From Acidobacteriaceae bacterium (GTDB lineage: Bacteria; Acidobacteriota; Terriglobia; Terriglobales; Acidobacteriaceae): a stretch of DNA of 23,844 nt. Location of the stretch: the NCBI GenBank assembly GCA_025462785.1, contig JAOAPG010000179.1, positions 1 through 23,844 of the forward strand. The letters are read 5' to 3'. Positions 15,737 through 23,844 of this stretch are shown one piece after another. The notes beneath the pieces are model-generated. The model had not been told where the DNA came from and ran no database searches. It saw only the letters and a list, made by a program, of their open reading frames with translations. Both the position numbers and the translations under genes were made by a program. Every line of letters begins with the position of its first letter. Position 1 is the first letter of the stretch.

Positions 15737-16353
15737 TCTTGTTTCACTTCAGGGATTGAAATCCATTTCTGGGTTTCCCTTGAGTATGTTTTTATAAGCC
15801 TTGCTGGACAACCTGCGATCATGGAATATTCAGGAAAGCTCCGCGTCACTACGGAGTTTGCGCCCACAATGCAATGCCTCCCTAACTTTACACCGGGCAT
15901 GATGCACACCCGGTATCCTAGAAACGTATGCGCTCCGATCCTGACCTCACCTTTGCTTACCAGCGGCTGATCTACAAGCAGACCGTTGTCGGGGTTGGTA
16001 CCATGCGAAAGGTCGCTGATATATACGTACTCACTGAAAAGGCATCCATCTCCAACCGAGATGTGGGAGATGGAAGTAATGCAAGCGTAGCGACCGATGT
16101 GAACATCATTTCCTATAACTATTGAGGGAGTGTAATGTTGACCACCGTAGTTCTGCACTGCGCTGAGCCAACTGTATCCATCTATCGTACTGCGACTGCC
16201 AATCTGGATGAACTGTGCGCCATCAATTCGTCGCGGTCGGATAAGGTAGGACTCAGTTCCTGATCGTACCGCTCCAGGTGGTCTCCAGCAAAGATTTTTG
16301 ATCCAGCGTTTCAAGGCAGATTTGATTACCACAAGCAGGCGTAACGCGGTCAA
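15733..16353 (-). CDS. Left-handed beta-helix (hexapeptide) acyltransferase
   Basis: This 206-residue protein contains hexapeptide-repeat turns from about residue 48 to 170 (IGSRSTIDG, IVIGNDVHIGRYA, ISVGDGCLF, VRIGAHTFLG, IMPGVKLGRHCIVGANSVV). A likely active-site histidine lies in ISDLSHGTN (H117), and the family ending is SMIAGCPARLIK. Such enzymes usually transfer acetyl from acetyl-CoA to a sugar hydroxyl or amino group in the cytoplasm, so it probably decorates the repeat unit. The start is TTG at 16353; GTG at 16332 is the next option and neither has a strong Shine-Dalgarno. It lies 41 nt after the flippase stop and shares an ATGA overlap with the methyltransferase gene downstream. Confidence 0.85.
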   Translation of the reverse strand: MTALRLLVVIKSALKRWIKNLCWRPPGAVRSGTESYLIRPRRIDGAQFIQIGSRSTIDGYSWLSAVQNYGGQHYTPSIVIGNDVHIGRYACITSISHISVGDGCLFSEYVYISDLSHGTNPDNGLLVDQPLVSKGEVRIGAHTFLGYRVCIMPGVKLGRHCIVGANSVVTRSFPEYSMIAGCPARLIKTYSRETQKWISIPEVKQE

Positions 16354-16394
16354 CTACTTGATCTCGAGTTTCTTAGATACTTATGATCACTGGA

Positions 16395-17924
16395 TTACCG
16401 AGCCGCGAAACCGAAGACAGAGAGAACGCGGCTCCTCTGACTTACTGTCAGGCCGAGACTCCAAAATGCTAGCAATGTCGAAAGTGCAGCGGCGAGAAAT
16501 AGTTCAATCTGCATTGTTTCCACCACGCTTGGAAAAACCAACTTACTAATGAATACAAAAAGCATGGGGGTGATGCAGAGGACAGGACGAAGGAGCCCCT
16601 CCTTCAAATACGTTACAAGATCAACTCCTATAGCAGTAGTTCTCGGTATGTTATAGATGATGTTTACAAGGATTCCGACAATAGAGCCGACGAGGGTACC
16701 TATCGCTACGCCCGCTGCTCCCATGACAGTTCCGGCAACGATGCTGATGAAAAGATTGGAGCATCCTTCGAGCAAAGGAGTAACAATGACCAAACGCTGC
16801 TGGCCGGTGCCGATGAGCAACATTGCATAGGGCAAAGCGGACATGCGAATTATGTTTGCTAAAACCAGAACGCGCAAAAGCAAAGCAGTGTTCTGCGCAT
16901 ACACCGGACCCACCCATAGCGAAAGGATGGGTTTAGTCGCAACCAGCAGAGGCAGTCCGGTAACAAACAGAAGAAGCATTCCAAGACGCGTGCTGGAAAT
17001 TAACATTTCTCCTAGCTCTGAAGCTCTATTACGCGCGGCAAGAACGGCACTCGCGGGAATGAGCACGCCAAAAATTGCATTCTGAAGGCCTAGTATGAAA
17101 GTGATTAGTGTCGCAGCAATCGTATAGTAGGCGACAGACCTAAAATCGAAAATGCCAACCAGAATAATGTCCAGCCCGGTCACCAATAAGGTCGCAAAAG
17201 ACCAGATTGTGAGACTGAGGCAATAGTCGAAAAGCTCTCGGCCGGCGGCTCGCGAAACCAATCGGGTTGAAATCCGAACTGACGGTGCCAATCTCCGATA
17301 CATCAGGTACTGCAAAACGTACGAAGCCAAATTGATTGCAGCCATCACGGCACCCATCCGAGTTAGAGTGCCACCAAATTTGACAACAAGGATGACTAGG
17401 ACTGCGGCAACAAGGCGTGAACCTGCGATTATGGCTGCGGGCACTTCGTACCGCTGAAGGCCAATAAAAATCCCATTGAAAACAGAGGCGGGTAGACCAA
17501 CAGCTAACGAACTAGATACGAGGACTAAAGCTATGCGTGCGTCAGTAACAAAGATGCTGGGCAGTTGCTTAAAGAGATGTGGGAGCATCACCGCGACGAC
17601 AATACTAAATGTAATCGCGATCATGCCGGCCGCGCTTAAGGCGGCAAGCGAGGTGCTTACGAGACTATCGCGACTTTCTGCATCACCTTTTTCAGTCGCG
17701 TGTGCCACAAAGCGGCCGACAGCGGTCTGTATTCCAAAGTCGAGATAACCTACATACGCACTGATCTGCAAAATCAAGGCCCACGTGCCGTACGCATCAG
17801 GCGACATTGATCTGGTAAGGAAAGGAGGCAACGCAATCGCCACAAGTGCCGAGGAACTCCCTCGAGCAACATTGGCAATCGCATTTTTCACCAGAATAAA
17901 TTTACCTAGATTGCCATTATTCAT
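16395..17924 (-). CDS. wzx: Polysaccharide repeat-unit flippase (Wzx-type, MOP superfamily)
   Basis: The 509-residue protein is hydrophobic almost throughout, with roughly 12 to 14 predicted membrane segments. Its N-terminus matches the polysaccharide flippase pattern: KNAIANVARGSSSALVAIAL, then PPFLTRSMSPDAYGTWALIL, followed by GYLDFGIQTAVGRF. Wzx proteins move undecaprenyl-diphosphate-linked repeat units from the cytoplasmic to the periplasmic face of the inner membrane. It sits between the polymerase-like gene (44 nt upstream) and the acyltransferase gene (41 nt downstream), the expected setting for a Wzx/Wzy pathway. The start is a plain ATG. Confidence 0.88.
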   Translation of the reverse strand: MNNGNLGKFILVKNAIANVARGSSSALVAIALPPFLTRSMSPDAYGTWALILQISAYVGYLDFGIQTAVGRFVAHATEKGDAESRDSLVSTSLAALSAAGMIAITFSIVVAVMLPHLFKQLPSIFVTDARIALVLVSSSLAVGLPASVFNGIFIGLQRYEVPAAIIAGSRLVAAVLVILVVKFGGTLTRMGAVMAAINLASYVLQYLMYRRLAPSVRISTRLVSRAAGRELFDYCLSLTIWSFATLLVTGLDIILVGIFDFRSVAYYTIAATLITFILGLQNAIFGVLIPASAVLAARNRASELGEMLISSTRLGMLLLFVTGLPLLVATKPILSLWVGPVYAQNTALLLRVLVLANIIRMSALPYAMLLIGTGQQRLVIVTPLLEGCSNLFISIVAGTVMGAAGVAIGTLVGSIVGILVNIIYNIPRTTAIGVDLVTYLKEGLLRPVLCITPMLFVFISKLVFPSVVETMQIELFLAAALSTLLAFWSLGLTVSQRSRVLSVFGFAAR

Positions 17925-17968
17925 CAGTAATGAAGGCCAAGGCAGCTTGCCATAGATGTGATTACAAG

Positions 17969-19324
17969 CTATTCGGGCGCTGAAGTAAGCGCGAGATTAA
18001 CAGAAGCGCGCCCTTGGGAGAGACATTGACGCAGTCCAAGCATTAAGCCGACCAACATGAAATCAATGTGTCCGGCACCTTTTTGAAAGAATGGGTACAT
18101 CATGCCCAGCCAGAAAAAGAAATAGGCGACATAAGCCAGACACAGAGAACGCGGCAGTCCGGTTACAGAAGGGGAGCGGAGTTCCGAGGTTGCCAGCCTG
18201 ATTATTGCCCAGCAGAATATGAGATAAGTGACGAATCCAGTCACGCCTTGTTCCGCGAGCATGCCGATCCATACGTTGTGCGCGTCGAGATTCTCAAAGC
18301 CCTGCATGTCTTCGACGCTCGCGTAATGAGGGATAATGACCGCAAAATTCTTGGGACCGACTCCAAGCACCGGATTTTGGGTGAACAGGTCGTAGGCGAC
18401 TTTCCACAAAAGTAAACGCGAAAGTAGGGAGTTTTGTCTCTCGGTGCCGGTTTCCGCTTCGCCGATGCGGGCTGTCGTTACTTCTCGCAAATGCGGAACC
18501 GTAATCACCAACATTGTCGCCGCCAGTACCGTGACAACCAAGCCTACGAGTAGACGTTTTCTGTTTCGTCCCGAATACCAGACCACAGCAGTAGCTCCCA
18601 GCAGGAAAGAGAGCCATGGCGCCCGTTCTTGCCCCAAAAGCGATCCGATTAAAAGGACAGACAAAACCACGAGATAAGCAACGCGCAAGCTGGAAGCTTT
18701 TTCGTGTGAGTAAAGAGCGAATGCCATTGCAGCTGCAAAACTAGTAAAGAAGGCATATTGCTGATGCACTTGGAACGTGCCCGTCGGCATCGTGGCGTCT
18801 AAAAATGCGAACTGCCAGATTGCCACGGCTGTCTGAAATACAAAAAGCGCCAACGTAAAATGTACTATTCGCAAAAAGCTCTTTGTGCTCGTGGATAGGG
18901 AGAAAGCCCACGCGAAAGCAACGAACTCGGTTTCCTGGATTATCGCGGCCACGCCGTGAAGCTTGTCTATTGCAAAGAAGGTTGATAATAACGTCGCGGC
19001 GAGTAACAGTAAAAATGGAACCAGGATGGTACGGGGCAAAGGATGAAATCCTTTAAAGAGTGCGCGGCCAATGACAATGGTGACAAATGCGCCTGCAACC
19101 AAATCTGGTTGTATGAATTCGACAGTGCCAATCGAAAACAGGGGTTTTCCGGTAGTGAAGTACCAACATACTGAAATCGGAAGCAGACAACCAACAAAAG
19201 TTATAAGACTTTGAAACCACGGTCCCGTCGCTAGGCGTTCACCGGATACTCGACTCGAAGCCCGAAGTCTTGACCCACGAAACGCGGTCAGTAATGGAGT
19301 GAGATTAGAATTTGCAGCGGCCAT
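17969..19324 (-). CDS. wzy: O-antigen polymerase/ligase family protein (Wzy-like)
   Basis: This 451-residue multi-spanning membrane protein has about ten hydrophobic helices and a large periplasmic loop in the second half. The loop holds NPVLGVGPKNFAVIIPHYA and, further on, LDAHNVWIGMLAEQGVTGF, the Wzy_C-type signature with conserved His-Asn and Glu-x-Gly. Family members either polymerise repeat units (Wzy) or ligate O-antigen to lipid A core (WaaL). Presence beside Wzx, a chain-length regulator and export proteins favours polymerase. The ATG at 19324 is 30 nt after the Wzz-like stop, in the same operon. I cannot separate polymerase from ligase by sequence alone. Confidence 0.82.
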   Translation of the reverse strand: MAAANSNLTPLLTAFRGSRLRASSRVSGERLATGPWFQSLITFVGCLLPISVCWYFTTGKPLFSIGTVEFIQPDLVAGAFVTIVIGRALFKGFHPLPRTILVPFLLLLAATLLSTFFAIDKLHGVAAIIQETEFVAFAWAFSLSTSTKSFLRIVHFTLALFVFQTAVAIWQFAFLDATMPTGTFQVHQQYAFFTSFAAAMAFALYSHEKASSLRVAYLVVLSVLLIGSLLGQERAPWLSFLLGATAVVWYSGRNRKRLLVGLVVTVLAATMLVITVPHLREVTTARIGEAETGTERQNSLLSRLLLWKVAYDLFTQNPVLGVGPKNFAVIIPHYASVEDMQGFENLDAHNVWIGMLAEQGVTGFVTYLIFCWAIIRLATSELRSPSVTGLPRSLCLAYVAYFFFWLGMMYPFFQKGAGHIDFMLVGLMLGLRQCLSQGRASVNLALTSAPE

Positions 19325-19354
19325 TGGAAAATCGGGATCTCTGAGTCACTTGGC

Positions 19355-20689
19355 TCAACTCGATGATCCCTTTCGAGGATAAAGATGAGAAAAGAGTTGA
19401 GTCCGTTTTTTATAAAGAAACCGCTTAGTCTCGGCCCAAGTCTCCCGAACGAACTTCTTATGGGGCTCGTCACCATCGAGTTCAGACCAAAACTGATTGC
19501 CCACGATCCAGCAGCTTGCGAGTAGGAAACCCAGGAAAGCTCCACCTAGACTCAATAGAGTCCGAGGCGGCCAGGATTTTTTTTCTGCAACCTTCGGCCA
19601 GTCCAGCACCTTTACGCTGGGTATCTCTTTGGCTTCCTGCAACTTAGCCATTTCATATTCTTGAGTCAAAACCTCAAAAACGGTCTCAGCAATTTTTGCG
19701 CGCCGGTACAGCTCCATGTATTGCATCCCCAAAACTGGGAGCTGGCGGATGGATGGGTAAAGAGCGTCTACATCAAGAGTTGTCGCGCCTGTGTAGCCTT
19801 TACCGCCAATCTTATTGAGTTCGCGTTGCAATTCAGACACACGGGCCTGGAGAGAACGGACGCGGATGTTGTCAGGAGTGTAAATCTGCTCCAAGCCATT
19901 CAGTTCCGACTGAGCTGCAATGAGTTGTCCCTGAAGAGCGGCCGCAGATTCCATAGTGGCCTTGCCTTGGGCTTGCAGGTCTAAGGTTGCGTTCTTACTG
20001 GAAAATTCGCTCAAGTCCTTACCCGCTTGTTGGACCTCGTCGTGAACGACAGCTAAGCGTTGCTCAAGGAATATCCGCTCACGGCGGGCAGACGATGTGG
20101 ATACTTGAGACAAAAGCCGATCTAGCTCTTCTATATAAGTTCCGGCGATTTGCGAAGCGCGTACCCGGTCTTGATCTTTGACGGTAATGCTTATGATTCC
20201 GGTTTTGCGATCTTCTTCTACTCCCGTCCGAGACGCTAGCTTCTGACCAGCGCCAGCATAAGTGCGAGTCCAGTACACTTTCCGCAATTCGAAGCGGTCG
20301 ATGATCCGATCCTTCACAGTTCGACTGTGAAGGATCCCGATAAAAAGATCGCCGGAGCTCTTTGAGCCTAAGACATCTCCTATAAGGCTGCTGCCTGCTG
20401 AACCTCCAAGACCACTCTTGCCCATAAGAGAGGCGAGCATGGCTATACCGGAGGAACCTTGACTATCGGGGGGCATCAACTGCACTGTGGATTCATAGCT
20501 GTTCGGGATCAATAGCGTAATAACAGCTGCAATCAGCAGACTGGCTAAGGTGGCCTTTCCGAGGCGAAGGCGGTGCTGCCAAAGTAGCCGTGCTATTGCC
20601 AAACTTGGTGTGTCTAGAGCTGGCTCTGCATCAACCAGATCTCTGCGCTGTTCAGCTTTTTCGAATGTCTCTTGAGTCAAAGGGTTCAA
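19355..20689 (-). CDS. wzz: Polysaccharide co-polymerase / chain-length regulator (Wzz/GumC-like)
   Basis: This 444-residue protein has the PCP layout: a cytoplasmic N-terminus, TM1 at about 46-61 and the Wzz-domain start NSYESTVQLMPPD. A long periplasmic part contains predicted coiled-coil helices (about 200-300), and TM2 lies at about 378-396, preceded by the proline motif WPPRTLL. The LHSRTVKDRIIDRF segment is typical of Wzz/GumC. It ends with a 45-residue basic cytoplasmic tail and has no tyrosine kinase domain, so any BY-kinase must be encoded elsewhere. The start is TTG at 20689 with GGAG nine nt upstream; no Met occurs before TM1. It sets polymer length together with Wzy. A perfect 13-bp hairpin lies inside its coding sequence. 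Confidence 0.88.
   Translation of the reverse strand: MNPLTQETFEKAEQRRDLVDAEPALDTPSLAIARLLWQHRLRLGKATLASLLIAAVITLLIPNSYESTVQLMPPDSQGSSGIAMLASLMGKSGLGGSAGSSLIGDVLGSKSSGDLFIGILHSRTVKDRIIDRFELRKVYWTRTYAGAGQKLASRTGVEEDRKTGIISITVKDQDRVRASQIAGTYIEELDRLLSQVSTSSARRERIFLEQRLAVVHDEVQQAGKDLSEFSSKNATLDLQAQGKATMESAAALQGQLIAAQSELNGLEQIYTPDNIRVRSLQARVSELQRELNKIGGKGYTGATTLDVDALYPSIRQLPVLGMQYMELYRRAKIAETVFEVLTQEYEMAKLQEAKEIPSVKVLDWPKVAEKKSWPPRTLLSLGGAFLGFLLASCWIVGNQFWSELDGDEPHKKFVRETWAETKRFLYKKRTQLFSHLYPRKGSSS
20308..20336. repeat. Perfect 13-bp hairpin inside the wzz-like coding sequence
   Basis: GATCCTTCACAGT (20308-20320) and ACTGTGAAGGATC (20324-20336) are exact reverse complements around a TCG loop. On the mRNA this would form a stable hairpin about 120 codons into the gene, in the stretch encoding ILHSRTVKDR. 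No U tract follows. Confidence 0.8.
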
Positions 20690-20775
20690 TACTGCTGTCT
20701 CCAGCGGATCAATAGGTAAAAATGTAACGCTAGTTGACTGTACACGGCTGCAAATGCCTGAATGCGAGAGGATTA

Positions 20776-20805
20776 TTTTACTCTTTGATAGAGAAGAGAG
20801 TAAAA
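20776..20805. repeat. AT-rich inverted repeat upstream of the wzz-like gene
   Basis: TTTTACTCT (20776-20784) and AGAGTAAAA (20797-20805) are exact reverse complements around a 12-nt spacer. They lie in the 170-nt gap 20690-20859 between the PAP2-Wzi gene and the wzz-like gene. The stem is AT-rich without a clean T tract after it, so a regulatory site or weak terminator are both possible. I found no clear promoter in this gap. Confidence 0.5.
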
Positions 20806-20859
20806 ATTAGATTTTCTTAAGTATCCAATGGGAGTGAAGGCGAAATGAAGGACACCTCT

Positions 20860-23403
20860 TCAGCGCATCCGCCATTGCGGGTACCAAGTCAATTGAACTG
20901 ATGTTGTGACGTCAGTTTGGGGCCTTGGGTTTAACACAGGGAAATTCCACTGCTCATACTGGACAAAGGCCGAGATACTGAGAGCGTCTTTCACCATGAA
21001 GTCGCCATGTGCGGAGTAGTCAACTAACCGGCCGCCACCAAGAAAATTATGCGCCACGTCTTGCAAACGATATTGTAGCTGTACGTCTGTGCGCGGCGAA
21101 AAGGAATATGTCAACCAGCCTTGACCACCCCTGCCTGCTCTTCCAATGGCGTTTCCAAGTAAATACCCGTCGTTCGTAATTCCGTCTAGATATCGGCGAT
21201 TGTCGGAGTAGACAAATCCTGGAGTGAACTCTTTTGTCCGACTCTCATTGATTCCCTCAGCTCGGAATTGCAGCTTTGGAATCTTCGGGATCTGCGGTAA
21301 GTATATTCCCGGATTTACACTGGCCCGCGTTGATCCAATTGGAGAGACCTCATCGACAGTCAGGGCGTCCATGTAAAGCGTCAGCCAATTCCGGAGGCCG
21401 GGAATCCTATAAGTAAAATCGGCGGCAGTAGTTCGTTTCCCGGGATTGTCTGCGGCGTTCGGCGAATGAACGTAATAGGTGCGTAGAAAGTTACCCCAGG
21501 TCACGGGCAGTCCTGGTCCTCCGAACAAGGCGGTAATGCCCATGCCGATTTCCAAGTTTACCGTAGGTTTGAAGCTGATCTTTTCACCGTGGATAAAAGG
21601 TTGAGGAATAATATTCGGACCAACAACACCTGGATAACCCGGGTAGGATACGCAGCTTGGCACGATGCATGTTTCCCAATGATGGCCCGAAAGCTGCCCT
21701 ATAAAAAATTCCGTACGCACAGGTCCTATGACATGCGAAAGAAGTGGAATTCTATAAGGCGAAACGGTGTCGATCTTGAAAGTAGGGAAGGGTGGCGCGT
21801 TGTCGCTCAAGAGGAACGCGCCCGACTCGCTGGGGCCCATCCATTGGCTCTGTTCACCAAACGAAAACTGTACATTCTCGAAAGTTAGAGAGGCCGTGCT
21901 GTTTAACAACTGAAAACGACTGATCTCCCCCGTTCCATTCGGGAATGGAGGGTGGATATCGACAGCAGAGATAGCGGCCAGGGTTTGTGGAGACTCGGAA
22001 GGCATAGCGGGCGCGTGCTGATACTCGCCCTGAAAGCTAATCGCAAGAGGTCCCGCTTCGGCCTCAGCGCTGATTCCAGTTACGTTATTGAACCCAGTCC
22101 AGTAAGGGCGTCCGTAGTCGTTGATGATGGTTTGCCCGAAATGATAACCATCCCGCACCGGAGTTCCTGAAATCCCCATGGCGCGGGTGTAAACGGAATC
22201 GATACGCGCGCCGACGTTTGGATCTCCATTTAGCCGGTCGATCTCGGCGGCAAACTCTGTCTCCAAGGCTGAGTAAACTTTTTCCGCTTCACTATTTTGT
22301 TCCTCGTCCGTAATACGCTCTCCGGCTTCTTCGAGCATGCGGGCGCAAGCTAAACGAGTCCAGGGGCGCATTCCTAGATAGTCGCTCTGGACATAGCCGA
22401 GAGCGGCAAGACGTTCGATCGCCGGATAAATCCAGCTATCAAGAGGTACATACGGAGAGCCCATGTTCTTTGGGTTCCGCGGGGTCTCTCCTTTGTCTTC
22501 GAAAACATCGCCCCACGCAGCGCCAGAAAGTTCACGATCGTGGTGCGCACGATAAACTTCGTGTCCGAAGTACCAGCCGAGCAAGCTTCCAATCACTACA
22601 TCAGAGGGGAAGTGCTGGTGCGCGGTTACTCGAGTGAGGCCTACAGCAGTAGCCAAACCGTAGGCAGCGAACTGGCTGACTGGACCGGGGTACTCATGGG
22701 CAATAACGCTGGCCACCGACCATGCGATTGAGGCATGTTCGGAAGGGAAAGAATCTCCTCCTACGAAAAAGCTACCATTCCCATTGCCGTTGTAGGGCCG
22801 CTGCCGCTCGGTCGCGTACTTGAACGCATACGTCGCGGCTGTAGCATTTATGGCTGCTTCAGCTGCAAGCAAGCCCGTTTCCTTCATGTGGTCGTTATTT
22901 TTTATATGTCCCAGCACGAAGGCCGCGCCGCCGATTCCCACTAGGGAATAAACCGTATCGTTCGAAATACTCAGGCTTCGGCTCAACTGATTGGGTTTAT
23001 TAGGAATTTGTTTCGAAAGCCAACTATCACTGGCAATGAATCCAGCTGTAACACCTGCGACAGGAAGAATCCATTTCAGATCCTTCGTGTGAAGATGCGC
23101 AGGGGTTGTCCAAAAATGTTCTTGATCCTGCACGATATGTTTCAGAAATGGAGAAACTAGCCGGTTCTCCGGATCCTCGCCAGGTTGCAATTCATAGGTC
23201 CGGTCGGATTTCTGGTTTGCCGTCGACGTCTTACCAGAAGCTCCTTTACTTTGGGCGGAAGTCGTTTGGTCCGGATGAACCGGAGATTGCGGAGCGGCCG
23301 ATTGGTCTTGAGCCCGAAGGCCAGGAGCAATGAGCATTCCCAACAACGTTGAGAACAGCAGAAGTTTGGAGGTACGAGGGCCCAGAGTCGGCAATGTCTT
23401 CAC
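20860..23403 (-). CDS. PAP2 phosphatase fused to a Wzi-like capsule-assembly outer-membrane domain
   Basis: The 847-residue protein begins with a signal peptide (SKLLLFSTLLGMLIAPGLRAQ, cleavage near AQ|DQ). It carries a complete PAP2 domain: K-x6-RP (K195 to R202-P203), FPSEH (220-224) and R258-x5-H264-x3-D268. Hydrophobic helices lie around these motifs. From about residue 315 the C-terminal half looks like a Wzi-type capsule assembly beta barrel, with alternating strands, aromatic residues, FSFGEQSQWMGPS and a terminal VQLTWYPQWRMR. PAP2 enzymes dephosphorylate lipid pyrophosphates such as undecaprenyl pyrophosphate, while Wzi anchors or organises capsule at the outer membrane. GTG at 23403 overlaps the stop of the export gene as GTGA, which decides the start; a longer frame reaches 23475. 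It is probably coupled to the Wza-like gene. Confidence 0.82.
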   Translation of the reverse strand: MKTLPTLGPRTSKLLLFSTLLGMLIAPGLRAQDQSAAPQSPVHPDQTTSAQSKGASGKTSTANQKSDRTYELQPGEDPENRLVSPFLKHIVQDQEHFWTTPAHLHTKDLKWILPVAGVTAGFIASDSWLSKQIPNKPNQLSRSLSISNDTVYSLVGIGGAAFVLGHIKNNDHMKETGLLAAEAAINATAATYAFKYATERQRPYNGNGNGSFFVGGDSFPSEHASIAWSVASVIAHEYPGPVSQFAAYGLATAVGLTRVTAHQHFPSDVVIGSLLGWYFGHEVYRAHHDRELSGAAWGDVFEDKGETPRNPKNMGSPYVPLDSWIYPAIERLAALGYVQSDYLGMRPWTRLACARMLEEAGERITDEEQNSEAEKVYSALETEFAAEIDRLNGDPNVGARIDSVYTRAMGISGTPVRDGYHFGQTIINDYGRPYWTGFNNVTGISAEAEAGPLAISFQGEYQHAPAMPSESPQTLAAISAVDIHPPFPNGTGEISRFQLLNSTASLTFENVQFSFGEQSQWMGPSESGAFLLSDNAPPFPTFKIDTVSPYRIPLLSHVIGPVRTEFFIGQLSGHHWETCIVPSCVSYPGYPGVVGPNIIPQPFIHGEKISFKPTVNLEIGMGITALFGGPGLPVTWGNFLRTYYVHSPNAADNPGKRTTAADFTYRIPGLRNWLTLYMDALTVDEVSPIGSTRASVNPGIYLPQIPKIPKLQFRAEGINESRTKEFTPGFVYSDNRRYLDGITNDGYLLGNAIGRAGRGGQGWLTYSFSPRTDVQLQYRLQDVAHNFLGGGRLVDYSAHGDFMVKDALSISAFVQYEQWNFPVLNPRPQTDVTTSVQLTWYPQWRMR

Positions 23404-23844
23404 TGAGCCAATGCCACCGCAATTGCAACTCCAATAGCAGACATTACCTGGAGCTGCTGGAGCGTCTCTCGCCACCTCAACCCGCCACCAAACGCCTTAT
23501 CGGGTACTATGACCATATCTCCAGGCACGAGCGCCACGTCCAATGCGCCGCCACTGAACATGCCACCTGACCCACCAGCCACTGATCCATCAGCTCGGAT
23601 TACAAAAACATTTTTCTTGTCGGCCATGGCGGTTGGTCCGCCAGCCTGATGCAAGTACCACTTCGCACTCTTGCCGGGTTTGAAGACAATACCGGTAGGG
23701 TTGTAAACCGCGCCGTCCACCATGACCGTATTGGGCCGCTTGGGAATAAAAAGCGTGTCCCCGGCGCGCAATTGGATGTCTGCCGGAGTGTTGGCCCACC
23801 GTTTCGTATTATTCGAAATGTGAATGACAACACGCCCAACTGGA
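23400..23844 (-). CDS. Wza-like polysaccharide export protein with SLBB domain (3' part)
   Basis: The frame is open to the right edge, so only the last 147 or so residues are visible. They include GRVVIHISNNTKRWANTPAD, then LRAGDTLFIPKRPNTVMVDG with VYNPTGIVF (SLBB beta-grasp fold), AGGPTAMADKKNVFVIRADG (second half) and LVPGDMVIVPDK. The end is a hydrophobic helix (MSAIGVAIAVALAQ). This is the arrangement of polysaccharide export outer-membrane proteins that form the channel together with Wzz/Wzc. The stop overlaps the start of the PAP2-Wzi gene. Start and signal peptide lie outside the window, so the N-terminal Poly_export domain cannot be checked. Confidence 0.85.
   Translation of the reverse strand, partial: PVGRVVIHISNNTKRWANTPADIQLRAGDTLFIPKRPNTVMVDGAVYNPTGIVFKPGKSAKWYLHQAGGPTAMADKKNVFVIRADGSVAGGSGGMFSGGALDVALVPGDMVIVPDKAFGGGLRWRETLQQLQVMSAIGVAIAVALAQ

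Noticed and set aside
1..23844. CRISPR arrays, tRNA or rRNA genes, insertion sequences, defence systems
   Set aside because: No regularly spaced repeats, no cloverleaf or rRNA-like stretch, and no transposase, integrase or nuclease frames were seen on reading both strands.

Overview
The window carries a surface-polysaccharide (capsule/exopolysaccharide) locus of the Wzx/Wzy type. Nearly all genes lie on the minus strand, so the transcriptional order runs from high to low coordinates. A Gram-negative host is indicated by the Wza-like export protein and the Wzi-type outer-membrane barrel. An acidobacterium is my best guess: the relic at 233-679 (Ig-like repeat, hydrophobic segments, CGGGG, then a PAGTYTV-type tail) resembles proteins I associate with Acidobacteriota, and an ASST-family lipoprotein and a PAP2-Wzi protein fit the same picture. 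This assignment is inference, not proof.

Region 1-2332 is accessory. It holds a terminator-like hairpin (180-205), the truncated C-terminal relic of an Ig-like surface protein (minus strand), a good sigma70-type promoter (728-755), and a plus-strand arylsulfotransferase-family lipoprotein gene (822-2332) broken by one -1 frameshift near 1508.

Region 2413-8434 (minus strand) is sugar-nucleotide supply: a sugar-phosphate HAD phosphatase, HddC-like nucleotidyltransferase, HddA-like GHMP kinase, GmhA-like sedoheptulose-7-phosphate isomerase and an SDR epimerase with a zinc-ribbon-like insert. With them sits a large polyprenyl-phosphate sugar-phosphate transferase whose catalytic DE dyad reads TE. 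Together these point to GDP-D-glycero-alpha-D-manno-heptose (or a derivative) as a building block. The canonical GmhB phosphatase is absent, and the HAD protein may fill that step.

Region 8501-16353 assembles and decorates the repeat unit: a canonical initiating phosphoglycosyl transferase (intact DE dyad), three GT4 glycosyltransferases, a GT8-like glycosyltransferase, two SAM methyltransferases and a hexapeptide-repeat acyltransferase. Several junctions overlap by 4-17 nt.

Region 16395-23844 exports and polymerises the glycan: flippase (Wzx), polymerase/ligase (Wzy-like), chain-length regulator (Wzz/GumC-like, no kinase domain), a protein joining a PAP2 phosphatase to a Wzi-like outer-membrane domain, and the 3' end of a Wza/SLBB export gene that runs off the right edge. 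The main gene-free stretches are 1-232, 6338-6538, 7154-7318, 10470-10624 and 20690-20859. Apart from inverted repeats and a weak promoter candidate noted below, I see nothing convincing in them.
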